A program made the translations under genes and the position numbers. A stretch of 64,000 nt of DNA from Chondrosia reniformis (Eukaryota; Porifera; Demospongiae; Chondrillida; Chondrillidae), in contig OX359191.1 in NCBI GenBank assembly GCA_947172415.1, positions 9,188,996 to 9,252,995 on the forward strand, given 5' to 3'. Position 1 is the first letter of the stretch. Every line of letters starts with the position of its first letter. Below are positions 24,605-35,828 of this stretch, piece after piece. Under the pieces are notes generated by a model that was not told the DNA's origin, did not search any database, and saw only the letters and a list, made by a program, of their open reading frames with translations.

Positions 24605-27600
24605 TTACTCTGGAATTTCATACACTAATATGAATGAATCATTCTGTCTGTCTGCTTCAGGAAGCCCTTGCTGACTAGATCTCTTTTGCTTTTCTCTAAA
24701 GTTCTTCATTCCTCTTCCGCCAATCAATACAAAATGGACACTGCGCTCATGGAGTTTCGATTTGTAGTGCTTAGTAAGATTGGCTGGGTTCACGGGAGCA
24801 TACAAGTCTTGCACAGTGATCACATCGGAGGCTTTCAACGTATCATAGCCTGACCAGTTGTCTGTTGTCATTTTCTTGTTCTGTTGTTGTAAGGTGTGAT
24901 ACGTCTGGATGGACTTTCCAATGTCTCTTCGAATCTCCTCCTCCTGTTCTTCACTGAAAACCTTTGTTCTCAGCTCTCTCTCACTGCCATCAGTGGACTC
25001 GGAAATTGGAAGGAGTTGGGACGTCACAGCTGTACCTGCACTTGTAGCTGGATGCTCTGCTACTTCTGGTCGAACATGATTACCTGTCTGACCTTCTCCT
25101 TTACCTGTGGGATCCTGCTTGTCAAGTGCCTCATCTCCAGCAGACACTCTTCGGACTCCTGAATTCTTGGGAACAGGCTGGTCAACAGAGAAGTTGCACA
25201 CAGCAATACTGTGTCTGGCCTTCAGCGTCTTGACCTTCGCCTCAATATTGGACACTACAAGTCCATCTGTGGTCTCCTCTTCAAAGTACCTGTGGAGCTT
25301 CTCCTGTTCCATTTTAGCTGAAGTGTTGACACAGATCATGACTCGTACACTATTGTTGTGAGCATCCATTGCCAAAAAGGGACGTGAACATATGGTGGGC
25401 ACACCCTCTAGACGAGGGATCCGGTAAATCATAATCATTCCATTCTTCAGTCCCACCCACAGGTAACCAGGGGAGGCAAGAAGAGAGCTAATTTTCACCT
25501 TAATGCAGTCAATAGACGGCTTGGGGTTGATATCTGCTGCTGTTTGGAGTTATAATTGAGAAACATGAAGTTCAAGTACAGAAAAGTGATACATACTATA
25601 GGTACATACGTATATCAGTATTGGAAAGTACTGTATATACAGTACACAGCTGCTCCATAGAGAATACACAATGTTATGAATATATGTAAGAGATTGATAT
25701 TAAGTGCTCACTGGAAATGATTGATTTCAAATTGGATATCACATCAATTTCTTGGAGGACTTCGTGGGTGGTCTTGTGGACAAGTGATAAGTTGCATGTT
25801 CCCTTCTGAGCCACCCAAACACCTGCTCCAATGCAGACCATCTTCCTAATGGTCCACTCCAGGTTGGTACCAAGGGTGATAACAGACTTTTAAAAAGTGA
25901 GGGAGAGGAGAGGAGAGAGTGTAGAGGTGAGAGAGTGTAGAGGTGAGAGAGTGTAGATATGAGAGAGTGGAGAGGTGAGAGAGTGTAGATATGAGAGAGT
26001 GGAGAGGTGAGAGAGTGTAGAGGTGAGAGAGTGTAGATATGAGAGAGTGGAGAGGTGAGAGAGTGTAGAGGTGAGAGAGTGTAGAGGTGAGAGAGTGTAG
26101 AGGTGAGAGAGTGTAGAGGTGAGAGAGTGTAGAGGTGAGAGAGAAACAAAAAGTACTAAACTACCAAGTGTGACTGGTAGTGGTGATCTTACTTGTACTT
26201 GCAGTGTGTTTGGGTGTACCACACACAACTTGTTTTGAATGCCAAACCACAGGAAGGGGTGCACTATGCACCCGCACACCACGGGGTGGGGCTGCATGTC
26301 AATAACCTTTGGGTGCTTCAAATCCCATTGGCCACCTAAACACAAAAAGGCAACACTGCTCTGATAGACAGCAAGAGTGGGGACGAGACAGGAGGGAGGG
26401 GACGAGACAGGAGGGAGGGGACGAGACAGGAGGGAGGGGACGAGACAGGAGGGAGGGGACGAGACAGGAGGGAGGGGATGAGACAGGAGGGAGGGGACGA
26501 GACAGGAGGGAGGGGAGGGGACAGGAGGGAGGGGAGGGGACAGGTGGGAGGGGAGGGGACAGGAGGGAGGGGACGAGACAGGAGGGAGGGGACGAGACAG
26601 GTGGGAGGGGATGAGACAGGTGGGAGGGGACGAGACAGGTGGGAGGGGACGAGACAGGTGGGAGGGGACGAGACAGGTGGGAGGGGATGAGACAGGTGGG
26701 AGGGGATGAGACAGGTGGGAGGGGATGAGACAGGTGGGAGGGGACAAGAAGGGAGGGAGGGGAAGTGATTATTGAAAGAGAAAGTAAGGAGATTCATTCA
26801 CCTTGATGCTTTTGAAATACTTTGATTTGACCATTAGCCATACTGGCAAACACTTTTTCTGCAAAATACACCAGACTGGTAACAGCATCTTCTAAAATAA
26901 CTTTCTGCTTCACACTTTTAGTGGGCCCTTCTGAGTTATACACGAGCAACCTGTGTGCAGGGGGAGGAGCTGACCTTCCATAACAAGGTCAAGTGAAAGC
27001 AGCTCACTTTCCGTGTTGCTCACAGAAGCACCCCACCCACACAGTGGGAGGGTCCTCTTCGCCTTCCTTGCCACTCCCTGGCACATACACCATGGACAAC
27101 ACCCTTCCTTCAGTGACAGTGAAGCAGTCGGTGACAAGCGGCTGGTCGACTGTAGCCTCCACTATCGCAATCTCAGAAGACTTTGGAGCACCACTGGCAA
27201 TCCACACAGTGTTGTAGCCTGTATGGACTGCACATTCAGCCTGAAGGGGAGGGGGAGGGGAGGGAAGATGAGGGGGAGGGGGAGGGGGATTAGATATCAG
27301 TCACATGTACGTACATGAGGACTACATTGCCTTTATTTATGGCAAAACTGGAAATATTCATTTTTGGGTTGTCTGCAACTTTAGTGAAATAATGGTTGTG
27401 GTTGTGTGCTTACTGATAAATCTCCACATAGTATTCTCAATCTCCTTTTCTGCACAAAGAGAGGTAGTTTTCTAGTTATTGGTCGGAGCTCACTCTCCTG
27501 ATAGTGATCAGAGCTGATCAACCAGGCTGGATTATTCTGAGGGTCTGGAGTTGAAGGAAAACATGTCTTAGGATGTGTAAATGTGATGAAAGACTTCATG

Positions 27601-28036
27601 AACTTACTATCTCTCAGCTTTGCTAATCGGAAAGCCTCCAAGAACCTTTCCTTCTTCTTCACCGATCCAAAGGCATAAGTTCTCTTAACCTTCTTCAGGC
27701 CATCTCGGGAGGGAAATGAGAGATCTAGCCTTGCTCCCTCATACTGACGAATAGTTGCTTCATTCTTGGCCAGCATAATCTGAAGGACCTTCAAATAACT
27801 CCTAAACAGTTCAACATCCAGTTTCTACAAGAGAACAAATTAATGGCAGTTCATATCAGGATTCTACTCAGACCACTGGTTGCCATGACTACCAACCTGA
27901 TACTGCTTTTTCAACCCCAACAAACCAACCAATACGCTACTGAGTGACTCGATGTCATGTGACAGCTCTTGATGTTCAGTTCTGAGAGCTCTAACAATGG
28001 CTTCATGCTCAGGTATCTCTAAGGTAGACATTTATA

Positions 28037-28076
<40 letters not shown>

Positions 28077-31000
28077 TATATATATTAATACAGTTAATAC
28101 ATAATACAAATAATATATATACTTGTATGTACCTGGAGCACCAGACGCCCACTCATAGTCTGGAGGAATAACTTCAACTGAGTTGAATGGCACCAACCAA
28201 CGACTTATCAACTTTGAAGATCCTTCAGAGGTACTTTCCCTACATGATTGCCATGGTTACGGTAATTAATATAACTTTATGTAAGCTAAAAAGGTTTCCA
28301 CTCACTTGCTAGACCCATCTAAGGGTTTTTGAACAGCACATGCAAGTTTGTTAGTAAAGAGAAGAAGATATTGTTTCTTCTGTGACACTTGTCCATCCTT
28401 GGTGAATATCTATCAAAAGACCAATCCCATCAGGGGGGCGGGGTGGGGTAGGTAAAGGTCACATTTGTAGCATGTATTGACCAACTAATAGCCTTATCTA
28501 CTAATAAGGTCCTACATATGTAGTATACGTTACTCACAATTTTGGCAACTTCCTCTTGACAGATAAGTTTGCCCTTCCAGTCACCAGTTCTTTGAAGAGC
28601 TAAAGCCTTTAAAAATTAAAATATTTCACCTTTTTTGTCTGAAGTATAGTGCCTCATAAAACATGCAGAAAATGAAATAGTGATAATATCAGCTTCATTC
28701 ACTATACACAGGCTAGGTTGATTCACTGTAGCGCTGACCGCAAACACACACTCTTAAAGTGAAGCACATAAGAGTGACCTCTCCACAGATGTCCCTCAGT
28801 ACTTATGTAGGGTAGGTCCTTCAGTACTTATGTAGGGTAGGTCCTTCAGTACTTATGTAGGGTAGGTCCTTCAGTACTTATGTAGGGTAGGTCCTTCAGT
28901 ACTTACGTAGGGTAGGTCCTTCAGTACTTATGTAGGGTAGGTCCTTCAGTACGTATGTAGGGTAGGTCCTTCAGTACGTATGTAGGGTAGGTCCTTCAGT
29001 ACTTACGTAGGGTAGGTCCTTCAGTACTTACGTAGGGTAGGTCCTTCAGTACTTACGTAGGGTAGGTCCTTCAGTACTTACGTAGGGTAGGTCCTTCAGC
29101 TCCATCTTCATGTGGTCCAAAATACTCTCTTGGTCATTCTCTTTCTGTACTTCATCCAAGTGACCAGCTATTGCTTCAAAGTGGGACAGGGCCATCTGAA
29201 GTGGCACTCTATCTACATGTTTGTCAGGGGTGCACTTCAAGAAGTCCTGAAGAGGGAAATGAAATATTTCTAAAATGCAACAAATGTGTACATATATGTG
29301 AACATATTTGCATAACTACAGTTGCATAGAAACAATACATACCTGTAAAAAGAGGATATATTGAGGGAACCGCTGTATTGGCTTGAGGAGAAGGGCTTGA
29401 AGACTGAGCCTAGAAGGGTCTGCCTGCTGCTTCTCAATTAGAAAGGTAGCAAACTTGGGCTTCCTGTGAATAGCCTTCTCAAGTACCACCATAGCAGAGG
29501 GAAAGTTTTCCACATACTTTGTGTAGGTCTCTGTGACTGGACGCCTGTTGAACTGAATACACATACAAGATACAACTGAATTACAACAGCTCAGCTCGGC
29601 TATAATGGTCTATATCTTCAATATAAGTATATCTTCTTTTGTCCTAATAGTTTACTGCTAACAATATGTACATTACATACAGTGCACTGGGCAGCATCAG
29701 ACATTACACAATAGCATTACTGCATAAGTACACAATACATAGCCAGCTAATCTATATAATCTCTGTACAATCGTAAGACTCTTCACTTACTGCTGATGTA
29801 AATATGTTCCCTAATTTAGAACTAAAGTTCCATTTGACTGCTTCTTGAGTGAGCACTAAATAGAATAACTTGTGGTTGTCCAGTATATCCTGGATAGGAC
29901 CAAACAAGATATCTACACTCTTTGCATCCAAGATGGGAGCATTGGACTTGATGGCTTCTTGAAGACCCTTGTGGTAGCTCTGCAATTTTAACAAGTAACA
30001 AGTTACAGCATTCCTTAAAATGTTGTACCAACAAAGAATACTTCAATTTCCTATTCTCATCAATAGCATTTTAAATTTTAAAATACAATTGCTGGTACAC
30101 ATTTTCACTGAGGTCATTTAACAAGTGACTTCCTACTGAAGAGACTCAGTGTACACATTTTCACTGAGGTCATTTAACAAGTGACTTCCTACTGAAGAGA
30201 CTCAGTGTATGAAGAGACACAGTGTATGAAGAGACACAGTGTATGAAGAGACTCAGTGTATGAAGAGACACAGTGTATGAAGAGACACAGTGTATGAAGA
30301 GACTCAGTGTATGAAGAGACATTACACTTACAAGAACTGCGGTTGTTAGGGAGAGCAGGAAGGAGGACTCGCTGATTAGAAGGCTTTCCATCACATGCCA
30401 CTTCACTCTCTACAAATCCAAGGGATCCATCAGAGAGATCCTATGCAAGTAACCATAGTAACACTGCCCACTCACTTCCTTTTCAGTAGCTTTGGGTCCA
30501 ATTGGTGGTAGCATTGGTGGCCTTTGCACTGACTTTGTGGGTGTGTTCCCTTCTACAGTGACACGCTTCGGTCCACCACTTCCTGTTGGTGGAGGGTCAG
30601 CTAGATATAGTGTGGAAGACAGGACAACTCACCAACTACCTTTGGAGTCTTAGTAATGGGACTATTTACTAGAATATCCATTACTGGACATGTGAGCATA
30701 CACAACTTACATGGAGGAAGTGGAGACCCAGGAGTGTTAACTGAGAGAATGAGATTACTGGCGTACTGGATCAGTGACTCCTCTAATTCCTCCCTCGAGG
30801 TGGCTGGGATCACTGTGGTGGAATGAGGGAGAAAGGGGTTGTCAACCACCAGAGGGTTGTATCCATCCTGGCCCATGATGCTTGCAGGAACAATGTTCGC
30901 ATCAGAAAAGTCCGGAGATATTTCAACGGAACCCATACTGTGATAAATGTCCGAAGACAATTCCATAGATCTTCGTATTTCGGAATATCGTCTAATAGGA

Positions 31001-31380
31001 ATGGCTCCGGACTCAGTAAACCCCAAAGTGCTCTGGGACACTGTCTGCTTGACAATCCTCGGTCCGGTTACCGGTTCGTCATCGTCCGAACTATCCAAAT
31101 CGATTCCAACTTCTATGTAGTTGACATAGTCAGAGTTGGACTCCATTTTCGAGTTCGTTCTGCTCCATTCGTCTCCCTCTCGTCCTGCCACTCCTCCTTC
31201 GGTAGCTTTAGCACTGATTTGGCTTCCCATCACCTTTCCCCCGTGTGACGGGGACGGGGGCTCCGGGTACACATCTTGCAAACGAGCATACGTCGGGTCG
31301 TCAAACGTCTGCTCCAGCTCGGAGTCATACTTGATGGCAACTTCCTGAGGATCCAATACGATACCTCCTTCTTCTGCCAT
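24605..31380 (-). CDS. ARHGEF10: ARHGEF10-like Rho guanine nucleotide exchange factor
   Basis: Seventeen exons (minus) close in frame to 1273 aa: 30711-31380, 30476-30600, 30332-30409, 29791-29979, 29343-29552, 29082-29246, 28538-28606, 28306-28409, 28133-28239, 27897-28018, 27608-27824, 27414-27544, 27008-27240, 26802-26950, 26193-26335, 25712-25886 and 24605-25539. The N-terminal ~265 residues are acidic and disordered. The DH domain (~266-460) shows ESLLISESSFLLSL and the helix LLLKPIQRFPQYILFLQDFL. A PH-like region follows (QYLLLFTNKL...). The C-terminal half is WD40/propeller-like (YNTVWIASGAPKS, GYLWVGLKNG, YRIPRLEGVP), as in ARHGEF10/10L/17. It should activate Rho-type GTPases. Introns 3, 6, 14 and 15 carry minisatellites. 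The start at 31380 lies 100 bp past the PEX14 stop. Confidence 0.88.
25905..26143. repeat. 16-bp minisatellite in RhoGEF intron 15
   Basis: About 15 copies of GAGAGAGTGTAGAGGT with GTAGATAT and GTGGAGAG variants, ending close to the exon 16 acceptor at 25886. Confidence 0.9.
26383..26765. repeat. 20-bp minisatellite in RhoGEF intron 14
   Basis: About 19 copies of GGGAGGGGACGAGACAGGAG and its T/A variants. It is purine-rich on the plus strand. The frames across it are artefacts. Confidence 0.9.
28036..28077. repeat. ATT microsatellite in RhoGEF intron 9
   Basis: Uninterrupted ATT trinucleotide run. Confidence 0.9.
28788..29099 (-). repeat. 25-bp minisatellite made from the RhoGEF exon 6 end plus its splice donor
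   Basis: On the minus strand exon 6 ends ...CTGAAGGACCTACCCTAC followed by donor GTAAGTA. Those 18 exonic plus 7 intronic bases are the repeat unit, present about 12 times. Roughly five copies nearest the exon keep GTAAGT; distal ones have ATAAGT or CATACGT-type changes that kill the donor. Confidence 0.9.
30088..30320. repeat. Direct duplication plus 17-bp minisatellite in RhoGEF intron 3
   Basis: A segment of about 58 bp, starting TACACATTTTCACTGAGGTC, is present twice in tandem. It is followed by about eight copies of GAAGAGACTCAGTGTAT or GAAGAGACACAGTGTAT. The array stops about 13 bp from the exon 3 donor. Confidence 0.88.
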
Positions 31381-31480
31381 TGCTGCTGTATGACGTCATA
31401 TCAGCAATTAACGTAAACACAATAAAAACATTAACGGAAGTGACACTCAATAATAGAGAACACTAAAATAGTGTTCATAC

Positions 31481-32918
31481 TCAGTCTGTTTCAAGTATTT
31501 CTTCATTCTCTGCCTCTGAATTGGTTTCGTTAGTGGTTGCCATAGAAGTAGATGTTTCCTTTGCTGCAGCAGTGCCTCGTTGCCAGTCAGGAATGGCTGC
31601 TGTAGCAGGTGGATTGGGAAACTGGTTCCTGCAACGTGAATGAAAAACATATTTATAAAGCTACCCTCTCTACACTGGTCACCTAATATGGCAATAAGTA
31701 GATAGATGGTATATAAGGTTTCTTGATCAATAATAACCTCCCAACTATGAGTGATTTGAGTGAGGAAATCTCATTTCTCATGTCTGTGAGCATTCTCTCT
31801 TCAGAATGTGTCTATAGAAGAGACAAATTGAAGGTGTTCAGCAACTTCCATATTTGGTTATGACTTTTATCAATTCACAACTCACAGAAAGTTGATTTTG
31901 TTGGGTCGTAACTTCCTATATGTGAGAATTGTATATTCAGTACCTAGTCATATATTATTCATGGTAACCATGGTAACACATGTCATGTGCACGTCACCTG
32001 AAGTGATTCTGCAGCTGATTTGAGAGTTTCACCTAAAATGAGTGATTTGACACAAATGGCTCATACTCTAGTGCAGTCCTCGTGACACAGTTCTTACACA
32101 TGCACTGATGTTTACCAGGAGGTACACAACTCACTTGTCTGTGTTAGGCTGTCTCTAATCTCTTTAATATTCTGCTGAACCTGCTCTAACTTGTGCTGTA
32201 TCACTTGGTCCCTCCTTTGGAACCACGGAATAACATACCTCTGGGGGAGGGGAAAGAGGCGTGGTTAACTAACCAGTTGATTGGTTACATATAAGTGACC
32301 TCTCCGGCTTGTGTGACATACCTTTATTAAAGTGATGATGAAATAGGCTACGCCCACTACAACCACACCCACTACAGTATACTCCCACCACCATGACCTA
32401 CTCTTGCTAGTGTATACTGAAGTGAGGGGTCTGGATGTAGTCAGGGGCACCAGACCCTCCTGTTTCTCAACATAAGGGTTTACCTCTTTAGCTTTTGATA
32501 CGGCAACTGCAATCTCTGCATCAGTTAAACCTTACAATGGAGGCACAGAAAATATATAAATAATAATTTTTATATTATATTTTTTATATGTAATTTAGGA
32601 GTAAGTCCAACTGTTTTCGGTAATAATTCTAAAAATAACTGAATAAATAAATAAAAATGTAATGTATTTATTAAGTCATAATTACCTTTCTTCTTTAAAA
32701 ACGCTTTTCTACTGTCTAAGCTCGAAGTCAGTACTTTAGGATTTACCAGAAACCTTACAGCTGCATCGACCTGCAAACGAACTCAACATACTAACGTGAC
32801 ATTAATCATTTACAGATGTCATAATTACTAGTTCTTTTCTTGTGTTCTCAGATCGTTGCGAGCTTTCTTCATTTTGAGTTCTGTCAAGATCGAAAGTAAT
32901 GTCCTTTTCCGCAGACAT
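31481..32918 (-). CDS. PEX14: Peroxisomal membrane protein PEX14
   Basis: Exons 32829-32918, 32686-32770, 32322-32530, 32135-32240, 31998-32032, 31738-31811 and 31481-31628 (minus) close to 248 aa. PEX14 is the docking protein for the PEX5 import receptor at the peroxisome. The N-terminal PEX5-binding helix bundle is clear: VDAAVRFLVNPKV...RKAFLKKKGLTDAEI. A hydrophobic segment (VVGVVVVGVAYFIITLI) and a coiled-coil segment (KLEQVQQNIKEIRDSLTQT...) follow, then NEISSLKSLIVGRNQFPNPP, matching the vertebrate order. It is shorter than the human protein (377 aa), mainly in the acidic tail. The 35-nt exon at 31998-32032 is needed to keep phase. Confidence 0.9.
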
Positions 32919-33510
32919 TTTGAAACTGAAGCTTAACCACAACTGTTTCGTATATTTCATATATTTTCAACTACTCTACCTAAAGAGGAAATCTCTGAAG
33001 CCGAAAGTGACAGACATGCCAGTGTGTGTGGGTTTATCATATAATAAATAAACATTAAGATTGAGCTGGTGCTGTGAGGCAATGACTAAATCCACGTACA
33101 CATCGCTTCTATGTTTGGGTGCACCATGACATGACAGCTAAAGCATGACTTTATCCTCATTAACCATGAAGATATATTTTTGAAAGACTGTATGTAGTAG
33201 AGCGAGCATATTATCTTGTGTTTGTGCTGATTAGAAACATGCGATATCTATAATTTTCCATCATGTAGGCTATTATACGGAAATTTACAAGAGTATACTG
33301 CATATGAATAGTTACGGAGCATATTGAAGTATTTAGATAGTGACGACGTTTACTATTTGTTGAATTTATTGTATATATGAAGTCAAAATTCACTTCTGTT
33401 CTTGACTTTAATAGATCTTTTTATATATATCAATATTTATCATTACGTTTTCACCAATTGGGATTGTATAAATATTGTACAATGATCATTTTTGTTCGAC
33501 AATTTCTGAA
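32919..33510. other. Intergenic, AT-rich
   Basis: Upstream of PEX14. No exon, repeat array or RNA gene is recognised. Confidence 0.5.
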
Positions 33511-35270
33511 ACATACATAGTTAAAAAAAAGGAAAACTGTTCAAACAAAATAATTTCTTTAGCGATTCTTTCTGACTTGAAATCTTGAGGATGAAATAGA
33601 AATGTACTTCTCTTTGCATCACTCTACAGGTGATCCCAGGGCACACCACGTGGAGGTAGAAGTACTTCGTGCCCCAAATGGCCTCGGTTTCTCAACTCTG
33701 TTTGACACTTCCACTACTTGCGTCGTAAGAGAAGTTGCACGGGAACGGTCCGGCGTACCTGACCGACCTATGACCAGTTACTAGTCTTGCCCTGCTACAC
33801 TACGGGCAGAACAAGCCCGACCCTGGCGGACCACAAACTCCCACCAATGAGAATCATCATGTGCACACAACGTAGCTTGGGAACACTGCACACAGACTTT
33901 AGCTCATTGGGATCGGCCAGGCGCTTTAGAGTAGGGACCCATCAGTTCACTGAACTACAAGAAAAGAATTGAAAATACATAATATTAATAAAAATGCTAC
34001 ATTGATGCATGGATCCAAAAACTGAATACAAGTGCAAATGCAAATGCAAATTCCAAACCAACCTGAAGCTGCAGCCTACAACAGGGGTTCCTGACCAACT
34101 ACGTAGTGGCACTGGACCCACGCTCCTCCAGGTACGGGTCGTATAGCAAGAATCCGCAAGTGCCAATTTAACACACAAGCAGGATTAATAGTGAGATACA
34201 TCTCCAGGCACTAACCCATGATAGAGAGACCACCCCACTATACGAACACCGATGACCCTTTGTCGCATGGTACCATGGTCGTGCTCCTACCACGGTTGGC
34301 GCATCGATCCACACCAAAGTAGACCTCCAGAGTTGATAGCCCGAAGGCCAAAGACTGAAAATTTTCTCGACTATTTATTAGAAATGGTCGGCGGGAAACA
34401 TTGTGAACTTGGCGGAAAATTGTGGAACCAAAATTTTGTTTATTGTTTTCGATGTCATGTTCGGGAACAATGGACAATATGTAGTACAAGACCCGACCTA
34501 TTCAGCAAGTTGTTCTTGTCATTGAATTCAAGCTCTCAAAGCAAATCATAACATGTCCAGTGACCCCATGAATAGAATTGCTCAATAATTCATTGATCGT
34601 TGTCTTTTCTAATTAATTTCAGTTATGCAAACGGTCAGAAATACATTAATGATTCATTTAGAATTCAACAGATTTCCCTGGTTTATTAAACTGTACAATA
34701 TGATGTTAAGCTCTGGAACTGGTGTTCAATTATTTTAATCGGAGTTTATTCATTGGGCATTGTAAATGTTAATGACACTTGGCTACAATCCATGATGAAG
34801 AGAAATGCGCTATGAAGCAATGCTACATGATTGGTTGTGAGTTAAACAATTAAAATGGCAGCCACCAAGTGAAGCTAGCGCTATTTACTATAATTGAAGA
34901 CGATACTTTGTTATAACGTTTTCTTTTAAGATTGAACTTGTTTGGTTCTCTTCTTGTTCACCAGAGCTTTGTACATGTGCTTGTTTGTCTTTTGCCAAAT
35001 GATGCATGGTTGCTCAGCGCTGGACTACCTAAAATGCACTGGACATTTATACCTCGGATGTCAAGTTTGACTAAGAAATTGACATGCAGATATGCTTTGT
35101 TAAGTTAATGTTCTAATTGTTGTTGTAGCCTTAATTGATAATATGGATTGATTGCAGTTGTTGCATTGGAAATGTTATTAATTAGGTGTTGCCATGGTAA
35201 TTTCTACTTGTTAGGCAGTGTGAACTTCTTGTTATTAAATGGTCTGACAATTTCCCAAAGAATCATATGA
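33511..35270 (+). repeat. Long inverted repeat, arm A (dispersed element, noncoding)
   Basis: Nearly all of this 1.75-kb segment matches 62365-64000 in reverse complement. The match runs from CATAGTTAAAAAAAAGG at the left to ACTTCTTGTTATTAAATGG and GACAATTTCCCA at the right. Identity is very high over the GC-richer core (33600-34560) and lower beyond, with indels: about 150 bp extra near 34970-35120 and about 30 bp near 34880. Short frames in it are shared by both arms but contain no recognised domain. Homology may extend left of 33511, since the partner is cut by the window edge. Probably a repeat-family copy or segmental duplication; no transposase or LTR signature is seen. Confidence 0.85.
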
Positions 35271-35828
35271 ATCATATGAATCATACTTCTAGTTATCTAT
35301 ATCAGTCCAGACCACATGTTTATTCCAGGTTCATGCTACTATAAGTTTCAGTTTTTGTTTATATAGAATTAGCTATAGCTTAATGTTTTACATTTAAAAT
35401 TGCTATAATTAAGTAGTTTCAGCTCAGGATAACAGTCAGATAGCATTTATTAAGAATGTTTCCTTTTTGCACTTATAACATTCTTCTTTTAAGAATGCCC
35501 TAGCTGTAGACATTTGGATGTACAATGTTGTCACCATATAAGGCAATGCTCCTGGTCTCTGTTGGTATATGATAGATTCTCTCAATGGCTGTTACTTGTT
35601 TTGCAAATCACTTGCAAAACATGTTCCTCAACTATTGTCATGGCAACTGCCTAATACCAAATTAGGAATGGTACCTAAATCATTTTAGCTATATAGCAAT
35701 AACCATTTAGAATGTTGAAGGAGTTACCTAAAGTTGGGCTGTGAATGAAGTCTACAATCCTGACAATTCCCATATCTTAAATCAGTAAAACATTCAATTA
35801 AAATTTTAAACACATAATAATAAATTAA
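35271..35828. other. Intergenic / MRS2 3' flank
   Basis: AT-rich sequence between the inverted-repeat arm and the MRS2 stop. No feature beyond possible 3' UTR. Confidence 0.45.

Noticed and set aside
25890..26797. Pro/Ser-rich minus-strand proteins of 150-285 aa
   Set aside because: Two intronic minisatellites joined to RhoGEF exon 15 by read-through.
33602..34551. Short frames in the inverted repeats as genes
   Set aside because: Shared by both arms but frame-shifted between them near the GGCGGGAAACATTG site, with no known domain.
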